Positions 50,421 through 59,748 of a stretch of 64,000 bases of DNA are shown in pieces. Numbering within the stretch: the first letter of the stretch is position 1; every line of letters starts with the position of its first letter. The stretch is taken from contig JADJXK010000001.1 in assembly GCA_016710325.1 (NCBI GenBank), positions 124,001 to 188,000 on the forward strand, read 5' to 3'. Below the pieces are notes generated by a model. It ran no database searches, had not been told where the DNA came from, and worked only from the letters and a program-made list of their open reading frames with translations. This stretch comes from Candidatus Leptofilum proximum (GTDB lineage: Bacteria; Chloroflexota; Anaerolineae; Promineifilales; Promineifilaceae). The position numbers were made by a program, and so were the translations under genes.

Positions 50421-51071
50421 ATGACTATCAAGATTGTTGTTGCTGATGATCACAAACTATTTCGCCAGGGGCTGATTGGCCTGATGCGAGCTCATGACGA
50501 CATAGTTGAGGTCATTGGCGAAGCCTCCACTGGTCAAGAAGCCATCCGGCTTGCTCACCAACTGCGGCCAGACGTCATCCTGATGGACATTCAAATGCCC
50601 GATGGCAATGGGCTGAAAGCGCTGCGCGAAATTCGCCAGCAAGTGCCTGAAGTTGCTGTTGTTATGCTAACTGCTTCGGAGCTGGATGAGCACCTGTATG
50701 AAGCCATCCGTCTTGGCGCGGCTGGTTACCTTCTCAAAGACCTGGATGCTACTGAACTCTTTGATCTACTCGGCGGTGTCACGCGTCAAGAAGTAGCTAT
50801 GACCCGCGCCATGGCCAGCCGTTTGCTCAAGATCATGGCCAATGGCGGTGGCTACGAAACGGGCAGCCCCACCGAACTAACGGAACGGGAAACTGAAGTG
50901 CTGCAGCTTCTGGCGCAGGGGGCGAGCAATCCTCAAATCGCCGAAGAGTTGGTTATCACTGTCAACACAGTTAAATCCCATATCAGCCACATTTTGGCCA
51001 AACTGCAGCTGGAAAATCGTACCCAGGCCGCCGCATATGCCGTGCAAAAAGGCATGGTCTCCACTGAATGA
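50421..51071 (+). CDS. NarL/LuxR-family response regulator
   Basis: 216 residues from ATG at 50421 (AAAGGA upstream). Receiver domain with IKIVVADDHKLFRQGL (acidic pair Asp-Asp), phospho-acceptor Asp in DVILMDIQMPDGNG, Thr in VVMLTASE and Lys in GYLLKDLDA. C-terminal LuxR helix-turn-helix LTERETEVLQLLAQGASNPQ then IAEELVITVNTVKSHISHIL. It should be phosphorylated by the kinase at 47377 and bind DNA ahead of dmsA, whose start is 192 bases downstream. Confidence 0.95.
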   Translation: MTIKIVVADDHKLFRQGLIGLMRAHDDIVEVIGEASTGQEAIRLAHQLRPDVILMDIQMPDGNGLKALREIRQQVPEVAVVMLTASELDEHLYEAIRLGAAGYLLKDLDATELFDLLGGVTRQEVAMTRAMASRLLKIMANGGGYETGSPTELTERETEVLQLLAQGASNPQIAEELVITVNTVKSHISHILAKLQLENRTQAAAYAVQKGMVSTE

Positions 51072-51086
51072 TGCCCATCCATTGCC

Positions 51087-51110
51087 GGGATCACCCAAGC
51101 GGGTGATCCC
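51087..51110 (+). terminator. Perfect 10-base hairpin after the response regulator
   Basis: GGGATCACCC, loop AAGC, GGGTGATCCC, 15 bases after the regulator stop. There is no T-run, so it may be a weak terminator or an RNA-stabilising hairpin. Confidence 0.5.
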
Positions 51111-51188
51111 ACACTCCTCCACCGCAGGATGTGGGGCGAGGGGATTTTCTGTATCCTGAACATTACTTGAAATCTACCTAAATCCGGC

Positions 51189-51207
51189 ATGGCTCTAGGG
51201 TAGCCAT
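51189..51207 (+). promoter_or_regulatory. Possible operator ahead of dmsA
   Basis: Inverted repeat ATGGCT-7-AGCCAT, 57 bases before the dmsA ATG, with TACCTAA-like words just upstream. Position fits a site for the LuxR-type regulator; no second copy was found to support it. Confidence 0.3.
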
Positions 51208-51263
51208 TTCAGGAAGCAGAAGAATTAGTCAACTTCATTAATAGTATTACGGAGGAGCATCAC

Positions 51264-53945
51264 ATGAGTGAAAACAATTTCCTCAACAAAGCCCTCGATA
51301 ACACGGTTTTAAACCGGCGCAGTTTCCTCAAGTGGAGCGGTGCGCTGGGTGGAACGGCCGTGTTGGCTGGAGGGCTAAAAATCGGGCTGCAACCCATAGC
51401 CACAGCCCTTTCTACACCAGCGGCAAGCAGGGAAGAGGGCGAATGGATATCCGCCGCTTGCTGGCATAATTGCGGCGGCCGCTGCCCCAACTATGTTTTA
51501 GTCCGTGACGGGGTGGTAGTCCGCCAAAAAACCGACGATCGCGAAGGGGATACTCCTGATTTTCCTCAGCAGCGTGGTTGCGCGCGCGGCCGTTCGCAGC
51601 GGCATCAGGTTTATGGCGCCGACCGCCTCAAATTCCCCATGAAGCGCAAAAATTGGGAACCCGGCGGCGGCAAAAAAGAACTTCGCGGCCGTGATGAATG
51701 GGTGCGCATTTCCTGGGACGAGGCGCTCGATCTGGTTGCCGGTGAAATCAAGCGTATCAAAGAGCAGTACGGTAACCGCTCCATCTTCTCTCCCGGTGGC
51801 TCCGAAATTCAGCGCGCTCTGACACTGTACGGCGGTTTTGTCCCCAGCTACGGCACTACCTCCGGCGGTACGCTGCATGCGTCCAAAAACGCCGTACTGG
51901 GCTACGGTGCCTACACCAACGTCATGATCAGCGACCGCATGGAACACCGGAAGGTCGATCTGTTCGTTCACTGGGGTGCTAACGGCGTTTCCAGCAGCGG
52001 TGGCAGCGCGGTCTACCATTACCTGCAAAACAAAAAGGGCGGCGCCAAAACCATCATCATCGACCCCTTCTATAACGAAACAACCCAGCTGCTAGCCGAT
52101 GAATGGATTCCCATTCGTCCCACCACCGACCATGCTATGGTTCTGGGCATGGCCTACACCCTCATCACCGAGGACGATCCGATCACCAACCCGCTGATCG
52201 ATTGGGACTTTCTCAATCGCTGCACGGTGGGTTTTGATGCTGATCACATGCCGGATGGTGTATCACCCGAAGAAAACTTCCGCGATTACGTTCTGGGCAC
52301 TTATGATGGTGTTCCCAAAACTCCCCAGTGGGCCTCGCCCATTTGCGGCGTGCCGGCCGAACGAATTCGCTCGCTAGCCCTGGAAATCGCCCGCACCAAG
52401 AACGTCGGACTTTGTATGTCCAGTGCCACCTGTCGCGTGCAAAACGCCGACTCCTGGCCGCAGATGTTTTTCACCTTTGGCGCTATGACGGGGCATATCG
52501 GCCGTTCTGGCAGCTTCACCGGCGATAGTTATTATCACGGTAACTGGGGCGGTATGCGCACCAATCCCTCCATTGTGAAGGGTGGCAGCGCTGGTGTACC
52601 CGGTGTTGGTTTGAACCCCATCGAGGAAGAAGAAGCCGACGTATGGACCGTGCTGCCCAAGATTCCCGGAACCCGGCTGAATGACACACAAATGTGGGAT
52701 GCTATCGTCTCCGGAAAGTATGTCGCAGCCAAAGACGACGTACGCGATATTGACATCCGTCTTATTTACCACGGCGGCGGGGCCAACCTGCAAACTCGTG
52801 ACGGGATGAACAAAGGCATCGAAGCCCATCGTAAGGTCGATTTTGTCGTAAGCCATGCCCAGATCTTAACCACCAATGCCCGATATTCAGATATTGTGCT
52901 GCCTGTGACGACCCCCTGGGAACAGGAAGGATACGTCATCAGCGCCAACCGCGAGATCGGCTTTATCTGGTCGAGCCAGGTTTCAGCTCCGCTCTATGAA
53001 GCGCAACCCGACATTTGGATTGCGGCCGAAATTGGCAAGCGCCTGGGGCTGGATCCTGAAGTGATCAATCCAGTACCACTCAAGCAGCAAATCTTTAACC
53101 AGATCGCGGGTGCCCAAATTATGAAGGATGATGTACCCAACTCCGGTGGCGAGTACGAACCGTTGGTCACCATCACAGCCAGGGATATCGCCCGGTTGGG
53201 TGTAGAAGGAGCACCGCAGCAGGGCAAGATCACCTGGCAAGAGCTCAAGAAAAAAGGCTTCTACCAGGTACCGCGTGAGCCGGGAGACAACTATGAGGTC
53301 ATTGCCTTCAAGGCGTTCCGCGATGATCCTGAAACCAACGCGTTGAAAACTGCTACCGGCAAAATTCAAATCCACAGTCAGCAGCTGGCAGATGTCATTG
53401 AATCCCGTGGCTGGACTACCATTAAGCCATACCCCGCCTACAACCCGGCACAAGAAGGCTATGAAGCTACCTTTGCCGATTGGGAGAAGCACGAAAAAGG
53501 GGACTACCCGCTGCAGCTCTACACCATTCACTATCTGCGCCGCTCGCACAGCGTTTTTGACAACATTCCGCAGCTGCGCCGGGCCTTCCCGCAAGAGTTC
53601 TTCATGAACCCCCTCGACGCCGCGGAACGAGGCATTGAACATGGTGACATTGTGCTGATTACCAGTAGACACGGGCAGGTTCTTCGCCCTGTGTGTGTCA
53701 CCCCAAGAATGTCGCCTGGAGTCGTAACCTTACCACATGGCTCCTGGGTTGAGATGGATGAAGAAAGCGGCATTGATAAAGCTGGTGCCGACAACATCCT
53801 CAACGGTGGCGTTTCCACGGGCCAGGGCGTATCCGGCTGGAACAGCTGTAACGTTCAGGTAGAGAAGTATACCGGCCCCATTGAGCTAAAGCCCGACTAC
53901 CAGTGGGTACAAAGAATTCCGTTAAAGGAGGCGAACAATGGCTAA
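51264..53945 (+). CDS. dmsA: DMSO reductase-family molybdopterin catalytic subunit
   Basis: 893 residues. Tat signal with NRRSFLKWSG (twin Arg 18-19), so exported folded. [4Fe-4S] site CWHNCGGRC...GC: Cys 66, 70, 74 and 106 (C-x3-C-x3-C-x31-C). Molybdopterin oxidoreductase core: ISWDEALDLVAGEIKRIKEQ (here WDEALDLVAGEIKRIKEQYG), FSPGGSEIQRALTLYGG, VDLFVHWGANGVSSSGG, MTGHIGRSGSFTGD, and the C-terminal dinucleotide-binding domain with VTLPHGSWVEMD and GVSGWNSCNVQVEKY. Reduces an S-oxide, N-oxide or related acceptor; the real substrate cannot be fixed. Good ribosome site GGAGG. Overlaps dmsB by 8 bases. Confidence 0.93.
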   Translation: MSENNFLNKALDNTVLNRRSFLKWSGALGGTAVLAGGLKIGLQPIATALSTPAASREEGEWISAACWHNCGGRCPNYVLVRDGVVVRQKTDDREGDTPDFPQQRGCARGRSQRHQVYGADRLKFPMKRKNWEPGGGKKELRGRDEWVRISWDEALDLVAGEIKRIKEQYGNRSIFSPGGSEIQRALTLYGGFVPSYGTTSGGTLHASKNAVLGYGAYTNVMISDRMEHRKVDLFVHWGANGVSSSGGSAVYHYLQNKKGGAKTIIIDPFYNETTQLLADEWIPIRPTTDHAMVLGMAYTLITEDDPITNPLIDWDFLNRCTVGFDADHMPDGVSPEENFRDYVLGTYDGVPKTPQWASPICGVPAERIRSLALEIARTKNVGLCMSSATCRVQNADSWPQMFFTFGAMTGHIGRSGSFTGDSYYHGNWGGMRTNPSIVKGGSAGVPGVGLNPIEEEEADVWTVLPKIPGTRLNDTQMWDAIVSGKYVAAKDDVRDIDIRLIYHGGGANLQTRDGMNKGIEAHRKVDFVVSHAQILTTNARYSDIVLPVTTPWEQEGYVISANREIGFIWSSQVSAPLYEAQPDIWIAAEIGKRLGLDPEVINPVPLKQQIFNQIAGAQIMKDDVPNSGGEYEPLVTITARDIARLGVEGAPQQGKITWQELKKKGFYQVPREPGDNYEVIAFKAFRDDPETNALKTATGKIQIHSQQLADVIESRGWTTIKPYPAYNPAQEGYEATFADWEKHEKGDYPLQLYTIHYLRRSHSVFDNIPQLRRAFPQEFFMNPLDAAERGIEHGDIVLITSRHGQVLRPVCVTPRMSPGVVTLPHGSWVEMDEESGIDKAGADNILNGGVSTGQGVSGWNSCNVQVEKYTGPIELKPDYQWVQRIPLKEANNG

Positions 53946-54570
53946 CCAACTGGCCTTCTATCTGGATACTAGCGTCTGCGCCAAGTGCAAAGCCTGTCAG
54001 ATTGCCTGCCAGGATAAGAACAACCTGCCGGCACATATGCGTTGGCGTCGTGTCTTGCCCTATGAAGGTGGAACCTGGATTCCTGATCCCAGTGACAGCA
54101 ATTTGCTGCGGCCAAGTGGGATCTTCTCTTACTCTGTTTCTATTTCTTGTATGCACTGCCAGAATCCTATCTGTGCTGAGGTTTGCCCGGCTGGGGCCAT
54201 CATCAAGCGGGATGACGGTGTGGTCTACATCGATCAGGACCGGTGCATTGGGTGTCGTTACTGTGAATGGGCCTGCCCCTATGGTGCTGTCCACTTTGAT
54301 GAGGAAGCGGGCACAATGAGCAAATGTGACTTCTGTCGCGACTTGCTCGCCAAGGGTGAAAATCCTGCCTGCGTAGACGCCTGCGTGATGCGCGCCCTGA
54401 AGTTTGGTGACCTGGAAGAGCTGCGAGCCGAGTTCGGTGACCTGGCCGAGATTGCCCCGCTGCCTTCAGCAGACCTGACCCATCCATCAATTGTTCTCAA
54501 GCCGCATCGAAATGCACAGCCCAGCGGTGAGGGACGCGGCAAAATCAATCAGTTGCCAGAGGAGATGTAA
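53938..54570 (+). CDS. dmsB: DMSO reductase-type four-cluster iron-sulfur subunit
   Basis: 210 residues with four [4Fe-4S] binding sets. They are CAKCKACQIACQDKNNLP (start), CMHCQNPICAEVCPAG, CIGCRYCEWACPYGA and CDFCRDLLAKGENPACVDAC. It carries electrons from the DmsC quinol site to the catalytic subunit. It has no signal of its own and should travel with DmsA through the Tat system. ATG overlaps the dmsA end by 8 bases with AAAGGAGG upstream. Confidence 0.96.
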   Translation: MANQLAFYLDTSVCAKCKACQIACQDKNNLPAHMRWRRVLPYEGGTWIPDPSDSNLLRPSGIFSYSVSISCMHCQNPICAEVCPAGAIIKRDDGVVYIDQDRCIGCRYCEWACPYGAVHFDEEAGTMSKCDFCRDLLAKGENPACVDACVMRALKFGDLEELRAEFGDLAEIAPLPSADLTHPSIVLKPHRNAQPSGEGRGKINQLPEEM

Positions 54571-54572
54571 CG

Positions 54573-55493
54573 ATGAATACAAAAGAATGGGCTTTAATCA
54601 TCTTTACGGTTTTGGCTCAGATGTCTGTGGGGTCGTTTGTCGTGTTGGGGTTCATCCACTTTTTCACGAGACGGTCTGCAGGCACTGAAGCCGCCGACCG
54701 CATGAGTGATCGGGCTTTGCTGGCCATCGGACCTGTCCTGATTCTGGCAATGATCGCTTCGCTGTTCCATCTCGGTAACCCGCTGTTTGCACCACGGGCC
54801 ATTACCAACCTAGCGAACTCATGGCTGAGCCGTGAAATCCTTTTTGGGGTGCTGTTTGCCGTAACCGGTGGTGTCTTTGCCATCATGCAGTGGCGCAAAA
54901 TCAGCTCCTTCGCGGTGCGCAACGTTATTGCCCTGGTGGCTGCCGCGATTGGATTGGCCCTGGTTGGGTCGATGGCCATGGTTTACATGCTGCGTTCACA
55001 GCCCGCCTGGAACAGCCTGGCAACGCCGATTTCCTTCTTTGTCACCACTTTCTTGCTTGGTTTGTTTGCCGTAGCGGCCGCATTCATGGCCAACTACGGG
55101 TACTTAAAAAACAAGGACGCTGACTGCGCTGAGGAGAACTGTGTCCTGGTCCGCCGGGCGCTGTGCTGGATTACCTCTACATCTCTTGTTTTACTGGGCG
55201 TTACCTTATTGGTGATTCCGCTGTACATCACCAGCTTAGGCGCCGGAACCGGTGCTTCTTTGGAAAGTGTACGGCTGTTGTCGGGTGAGCATATCTGGCT
55301 GTTTGGCCTGCGCATTGCCCTGGTTTTCTTAGGAGCAGGCGTGCTTGGTTTCTACCTGTATCAGAATGCGGCTACCCCGGGCCATGAGAAGCTGATGCGG
55401 GCGCTGGCCTACTCGGCTTTTGCTCTCGTTTTTGTGGCGGAAGTGGTCGGCCGTTTCCTATTCTACGCCAGCCACGTGCGCATTGGTGTGTGA
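54573..55493 (+). CDS. dmsC: DMSO reductase-type membrane anchor subunit
   Basis: 306 residues, eight membrane helices; holds the enzyme on the outer face of the membrane and takes electrons from menaquinol. Helices include ALLAIGPVLILAMIASLFHL, and the motif SWLSREILFGVLFAVTGGVF carries the conserved Ser-Arg-Glu. The C terminus is VAEVVGRFLFYASHVRIGV. It starts two bases after dmsB. Paralogous to the gene at 49453. Confidence 0.95.
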   Translation: MNTKEWALIIFTVLAQMSVGSFVVLGFIHFFTRRSAGTEAADRMSDRALLAIGPVLILAMIASLFHLGNPLFAPRAITNLANSWLSREILFGVLFAVTGGVFAIMQWRKISSFAVRNVIALVAAAIGLALVGSMAMVYMLRSQPAWNSLATPISFFVTTFLLGLFAVAAAFMANYGYLKNKDADCAEENCVLVRRALCWITSTSLVLLGVTLLVIPLYITSLGAGTGASLESVRLLSGEHIWLFGLRIALVFLGAGVLGFYLYQNAATPGHEKLMRALAYSAFALVFVAEVVGRFLFYASHVRIGV

Positions 55494-55570
55494 CGGTGGC
55501 TGATAGCGGCTGGTGAAGTTTAACGGCCGTTTCCCATCAACAAACGTCACCTGATAAATTACTGTAAAAG

Positions 55571-55614
55571 GATGCTCTGGGGGAATTCAACTATTTCTTC
55601 AGAGCATCTTTATT
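55571..55614 (+). terminator. Probable terminator after dmsC
   Basis: GATGCTCTG (55571-55579) pairs with CAGAGCATC (55600-55608), followed by TTTATT. The loop is 20 bases, longer than usual. Downstream is a TAGTAGA/TCTACTA inverted repeat (55633-55657), possibly regulatory for the next operon. Confidence 0.6.
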
Positions 55615-55782
55615 GAAGCAAACATCGGCAATTAGTAGACATTGTTAAGTTCTACTAGAAAAGCAGCACGTTACATTTGTCATCAAATTAACGTCCTCTC
55701 TACGCTACTATCTGCTTACTATTCAGCCTACACTACCAACAGTGACAGAGTGATGTAACTACCCTCTGAATGGAGGTTTATC

Positions 55783-56502
55783 TTGAGTCTAATAACTGAA
55801 CAAATGACAACAGAAGCCTGGGCCGAACAGCTTCTAGGACAATACTTACTCTTTGGCCTGCTTGGCAAACTCCTCTACAGTCACCCTGATTCTGCCTTGC
55901 TAAAGCCCGTCATCGAAGGGGATTTGTTTGGCGAGGCACCATTTGCCAGTGACAGCCCGGAAGTAGTCGAAGGATTGAGCCTGCTGCAGCAGTGGCGCGA
56001 GCAGTACCAACAGCCGACCTTACACAAGGAAGTGCTCACCGAGGTACAGGTGGACTACATGCGCCTTTTTGCCATCACCGAGCGCCTGCCCCTGGCTCCC
56101 TGGGAATCGTTTTACGGCAACGATGAGCGGCTGCTCTTTCAGGAGTGCATGCTGGACGTACGCAACTGGTACGCGCGGTTTGGCCTGGAACTAATCAATG
56201 TGCACCGGGAGCCCGACGATCACATCGGGCTGGAGCTTTTGTTTGTAGCGCATCTGGCCCAATTAGGGTTGAAAGCCGTAGAAGATAACAATGCGTTTAA
56301 CCTGGAGCAGGTGTTGGCGGCGCAGCGCGGTTTCTTAACCAACCATCTGCTAACGTGGGCCCCACAATGGTGTGACCAGATGGTGCACCATGCCCGCACC
56401 GATTACTACCGTGGGCTTGCCCTGGTGGCACGCGGAGCGCTGTTGGCCCTGAGCCGGCTCCTCCAGCTGGAAACGGCCGCAGCGGAGGCGGTTCGCTCGT
56501 GA
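55783..56502 (+). CDS. TorD/DmsD-family molybdoenzyme chaperone
   Basis: 239 residues from TTG at 55783, favoured by GGAGGT six bases ahead (ATG at 55804 is the alternative). All-helical TorD fold with EVQVDYMRLFAITERLPLAP and SFYGNDERLLFQECMLDVRN, and a His-rich block HREPDDHIGLELLFVAHLAQ typical of the family. It would bind the Tat signal of DmsA and hold it until molybdopterin is inserted. It opens a second transcription unit of five genes; the next gene overlaps by four bases. Confidence 0.88.
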   Translation: MSLITEQMTTEAWAEQLLGQYLLFGLLGKLLYSHPDSALLKPVIEGDLFGEAPFASDSPEVVEGLSLLQQWREQYQQPTLHKEVLTEVQVDYMRLFAITERLPLAPWESFYGNDERLLFQECMLDVRNWYARFGLELINVHREPDDHIGLELLFVAHLAQLGLKAVEDNNAFNLEQVLAAQRGFLTNHLLTWAPQWCDQMVHHARTDYYRGLALVARGALLALSRLLQLETAAAEAVRS

Positions 56503-57707
56503 ACCTGTTGTCTCTTGCGGAGCGCTGGGGAGATGCCCTAACCAGCGTATCATTGGGTTTTGCTATGGAGCGCTGCCTGCATACGGCCGATAAATTCTCC
56601 ACCTGTACTTCCTGCTACGATGTCTGCCCCATCCATGCTATCCAACCGGGAGGACCACCCACACTAATGGTGGAAAGCTGCCAGCAGTGCCGTGCCTGTG
56701 TGCCGGTTTGCCCGACGGGCGCCTTTGCGGCCGTCGACGAAGCGCAAAACCTGCTCAGCTGCACACAGCGCGCCTCGGCACAAAGCTGCGAGCTGGTTTG
56801 TGGACTGAATCCCAACGTAGCGTTGGGTGATGCTTCGGTAGATACGGCCGTTCGCGTGCGTGGCTGCCTGGCCGGGTTGGGTATGGGTGTTTACCTCGGA
56901 CTGGCCAGCCAGGGAGTAGAAAAAGTTGTTGTGCGGCTAGATGCCTGCGCCGATTGTCCCTGGCAGGCGCTGCAGCCCCGGGTAGTCGCTCAGGTGGAGC
57001 AGGCCCAGGCTTTGTTGGGGCTTTGGGGCAGGGCAGACATGTTCAGTAGCCTGGAAACTGAGCAAGGGGATTGGCGGAAACGGCCGTATTGTAACGTCGG
57101 TGCGCCCCCCGTATCCCGGCGTGACTTATTCCGCTGGCGCGACGACGAAAAAAAATCGGCGGGCGAACCGGAAGCCAACACACAAACCAGCCAGTATCAC
57201 GAACGGCTGCGCTTTTTGCGCGCCATCAAGCAGCTACAGCCATGCCAGGAGTCGGGCGACAACATCTCTCTGGCCGGGTTGAATTTTGCCCTCGTCGTCG
57301 TAAGCAACACCTGTACCGCCTGCGGCGCCTGCGCGCGGGCTTGCCCCACCGGCGCGCTCCATCTAGAAACGGCCGACTCCTGCTTCCAGCTGGTCTTTGC
57401 CCCACAAATCTGCATTGCCTGTGGTATGTGCGCCCATGTGTGCGCACCTGGGGCCCTCAGCCTGACGCCGGATCCTGCCTTTGCGCAGGTGTTTGGTACG
57501 GCGGCGGAGCAAGTAGTCCAGCAAGGTAGCCTGGTGACGTGTAGCAACTGCCGCACGCCGTTTGCTGCCGGCAGCGAAGCCAAACTTTGCCCGGTCTGCG
57601 AATTTCGGCGCCAGCATCCTTTTGGTTCCATCTTGCCGCCAGAATTGGCGGCCAGCCGACTTAAAAGGAAGGTAATTCCGTCTGGAGGAACCAACCGTGA
57701 TCATTGA
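56499..57707 (+). CDS. Multi-[4Fe-4S] ferredoxin-like maturation protein
   Basis: 402 residues from GTG. At least four ferredoxin-type cysteine sets: CTSCYDVCPIHAI, CQQCRACVPVCPTGAF, CTACGACARACPTGALH and CIACGMCAHVCAPGAL. Further Cys motifs are CLAGLGMG, CADCPW and a zinc-ribbon-like CSNCRTPF...CPVCEF at the end. The middle resembles the iron-sulfur/CxxC part of NapF- or HdrA-like proteins. No membrane segment. Position between the TorD-like and radical SAM genes, with overlaps on both sides, suggests it supplies electrons or helps cofactor assembly for the Dms enzyme. Confidence 0.8.
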   Translation: MNLLSLAERWGDALTSVSLGFAMERCLHTADKFSTCTSCYDVCPIHAIQPGGPPTLMVESCQQCRACVPVCPTGAFAAVDEAQNLLSCTQRASAQSCELVCGLNPNVALGDASVDTAVRVRGCLAGLGMGVYLGLASQGVEKVVVRLDACADCPWQALQPRVVAQVEQAQALLGLWGRADMFSSLETEQGDWRKRPYCNVGAPPVSRRDLFRWRDDEKKSAGEPEANTQTSQYHERLRFLRAIKQLQPCQESGDNISLAGLNFALVVVSNTCTACGACARACPTGALHLETADSCFQLVFAPQICIACGMCAHVCAPGALSLTPDPAFAQVFGTAAEQVVQQGSLVTCSNCRTPFAAGSEAKLCPVCEFRRQHPFGSILPPELAASRLKRKVIPSGGTNRDH

Positions 57708-59022
57708 CATCACCAATGTAACACATAAACGAATAAAGAATCCGCGCCTGGCCGCTTACGCCGCCATCTACCTGGGCATTTTCGACGACTTTATGTATCA
57801 GGTGGCCGCGTCCGGCATTGAGGTAGACACCCACGATTACAGTGAGGCAACGGCCGTGCGCATCGTTGAGCTCCAGCAAAAAGGCGCCGTTCTGCGCAAC
57901 GGCGACCGCAGCATCTACATCAATGCTATTTCACCCGCCTGTGTCGCCTGCCAGACAGGTGTGGGCAGCGCCACCTTTTTCACCTCACTGCAGTGCCATC
58001 GGGATTGTTACTACTGCTTTAATCCGAACCAGGTGGAGTACGACTATTTCCAGCAGCACAAGCGCAATCCCGCACAGGAACTGCTGCATGCCCACGCTGC
58101 GGGCCAGAAAGCAAATTTCCTGGCACTGACCGGTGGCGAACCGCTTTTGCACAAAGCTGAAGCAGCCTCCTTCTTTCAGACAGCCACCGCTGCTTTTCCC
58201 GAGGCTCACACCCGCCTGTACACCACTGGCGATCATGCCAACGAGGCCACCCTGCAGCAGCTGCAGGCCGCCGGTCTGGAAGAAATTCGCCTGAGCATTC
58301 GTATGCATGACCTGGCCAAAGGCCACCGGCTCACCTTCGATCGGCTGGCGCTGGCCAGACAGTACATTCCCACCGTCATGGTGGAAATGCCCATTTTGCC
58401 GGGCACGCTGGAAGAGATGAAAGCAGTGCTGCTGGCGCTGGAAGAGCTGCAAATTCACAGCATCAATTTGCTGGAGTTCTGCTACCCATTCACCAACGCG
58501 CCTACTTTTAACGAGCGCGGCTTTAAGGTGAAAAAACGGCCGTTCCACGTTCTCTACAACTATTGGTATGCTGGCGGTGTGCCTATTTCCGAAAGTGAAC
58601 TGGTTTGCCTGGATTTGATGGCCTTCGCCCTGGAACAGCAGTTGACCATTGGTGTGCATTACTGCTCGTTGGAAAATAAGCTCACCGGGCAAAATTACCA
58701 GCAGAATTACGGCCGTACCCTGCCCAAAACCCACTATTTCTCGGAGAAAGATTACCTGCTGAAGAGCGCCAAAGTCTTTGGCCACGATATTGCCAAAGTG
58801 CTCAGCGTCTTCAATCGGAGGGGCTACCGTGGCTATGAGCGCAACCGGGAACACCGCTATCTGGAGTTCCATGTGGATCAGATCCCTCGCCTGGCCGAAC
58901 TAGACATTGAAATCGGGCTTTCGACCAGCACACTGGAAATGCGTGAGAACGAATGGGTCGTGCGGGAATTAAAAGTTGACCTGACCCGGCCGAATCTGTT
59001 CGATTTTGAGAATGATGTGTAA
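57697..59022 (+). CDS. Radical SAM protein of the Dms cluster
   Basis: 441 residues from GTG (GGAGG upstream). The SAM [4Fe-4S] site is CHRDCYYCFNPNQ (C-x3-C-x2-C, around residue 100), followed by LALTGGEPLLH (GGE motif) and IRLSIRMHD. The N-terminal 90 residues have an extra CVACQTGVGS Cys pair. The C-terminal part is unlike MoaA. The substrate is unknown. Linkage to the chaperone, ferredoxin-like and FmdE-like genes suggests maturation of the molybdenum enzyme or synthesis of its cofactor variant; this is inference. Confidence 0.88.
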   Translation: MIIDITNVTHKRIKNPRLAAYAAIYLGIFDDFMYQVAASGIEVDTHDYSEATAVRIVELQQKGAVLRNGDRSIYINAISPACVACQTGVGSATFFTSLQCHRDCYYCFNPNQVEYDYFQQHKRNPAQELLHAHAAGQKANFLALTGGEPLLHKAEAASFFQTATAAFPEAHTRLYTTGDHANEATLQQLQAAGLEEIRLSIRMHDLAKGHRLTFDRLALARQYIPTVMVEMPILPGTLEEMKAVLLALEELQIHSINLLEFCYPFTNAPTFNERGFKVKKRPFHVLYNYWYAGGVPISESELVCLDLMAFALEQQLTIGVHYCSLENKLTGQNYQQNYGRTLPKTHYFSEKDYLLKSAKVFGHDIAKVLSVFNRRGYRGYERNREHRYLEFHVDQIPRLAELDIEIGLSTSTLEMRENEWVVRELKVDLTRPNLFDFENDV

Positions 59023-59034
59023 AGGATACATGCC

Positions 59035-59748
59035 ATGATTGCCACACATGCAACTGTGCCATCGTTGTATAACCAGGATAGTTTACAGCCCCTGTTAACC
59101 GCTTCGGCCGAGCGGCACCGCCATTTATGTCCACGTCAGGTTCTGGGCATTCGTCTGGGCTTATACGGTTTGCGCCTGCTTGGCTTGCTGGATGAAACAA
59201 CGGGGTGTTTTGAGAACCGCCACAAGCGCCTGCTCACCATTATAGAAACGGATGGCTGCGGTGCTGATGGGGTGGCCGTGGCCACCAACTGTCATGTTGG
59301 TCGCCGCACGCTGCGCGTGGTGGACTATGGCAAAATGGCCGCCACGCTGGTCGACACCAAATCAGACAAAGCCATTCGCATCGCGCCTGCAAGCCATTCG
59401 CGTGAATTGGCGCCACACTTTGCCCCCGAAGCTCGCAGCCGTTGGCACGCCTACCTGGAAGCGTACCAGGTAATGCCCGACGAGCTGCTGTTCACCTGGC
59501 AGCCGGTGCAGCTCTGCCCCTCAGCCAGTGAGCTGATCAGCCGCCCGGGGGTACGGGCGGCCTGCGCCAAATGTGGTGAAGAGATCATCAACGAACGGGA
59601 GGTGATGGTAGACGGCCGTATCCTATGCCGCGCCTGTGCGGGCGACAGTTACTACTTCCCTTCAGCGCAACACACAGCGATAGCGGTTCCCCAGCCAGAT
59701 TTTGGCTGGCTGGTATTTGAGATGCAAGGAGAAATAAACATTGGCTAG
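59035..59748 (+). CDS. FmdE-family protein with C-terminal zinc finger
   Basis: 237 residues. The FmdE/GAPDH-like region begins RHRHLCPRQVLGIRLGLYGL (26-45), then TIIETDGCGADGVAVATNCH, GRRTLRVVDYGKMAATLVD, as in subunit E-like proteins of formylmethanofuran dehydrogenase. The C-terminal zinc finger is CAKCGEEIINEREVMVDGR then ILCRACAG. In bacteria such proteins occur near molybdoenzymes. The role is probably metal or pterin handling. It follows the radical SAM gene by 12 bases and overlaps tatA by 8. Confidence 0.85.
   Translation: MIATHATVPSLYNQDSLQPLLTASAERHRHLCPRQVLGIRLGLYGLRLLGLLDETTGCFENRHKRLLTIIETDGCGADGVAVATNCHVGRRTLRVVDYGKMAATLVDTKSDKAIRIAPASHSRELAPHFAPEARSRWHAYLEAYQVMPDELLFTWQPVQLCPSASELISRPGVRAACAKCGEEIINEREVMVDGRILCRACAGDSYYFPSAQHTAIAVPQPDFGWLVFEMQGEINIG

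Noticed and set aside
51087..51110. Rho-independent terminator with full confidence
   Set aside because: The stem is perfect but no T-run follows, so it was kept only as a weak call.
51264..53945. Selenocysteine in the dmsA-type enzyme
   Set aside because: The frame is open throughout with no internal TGA.
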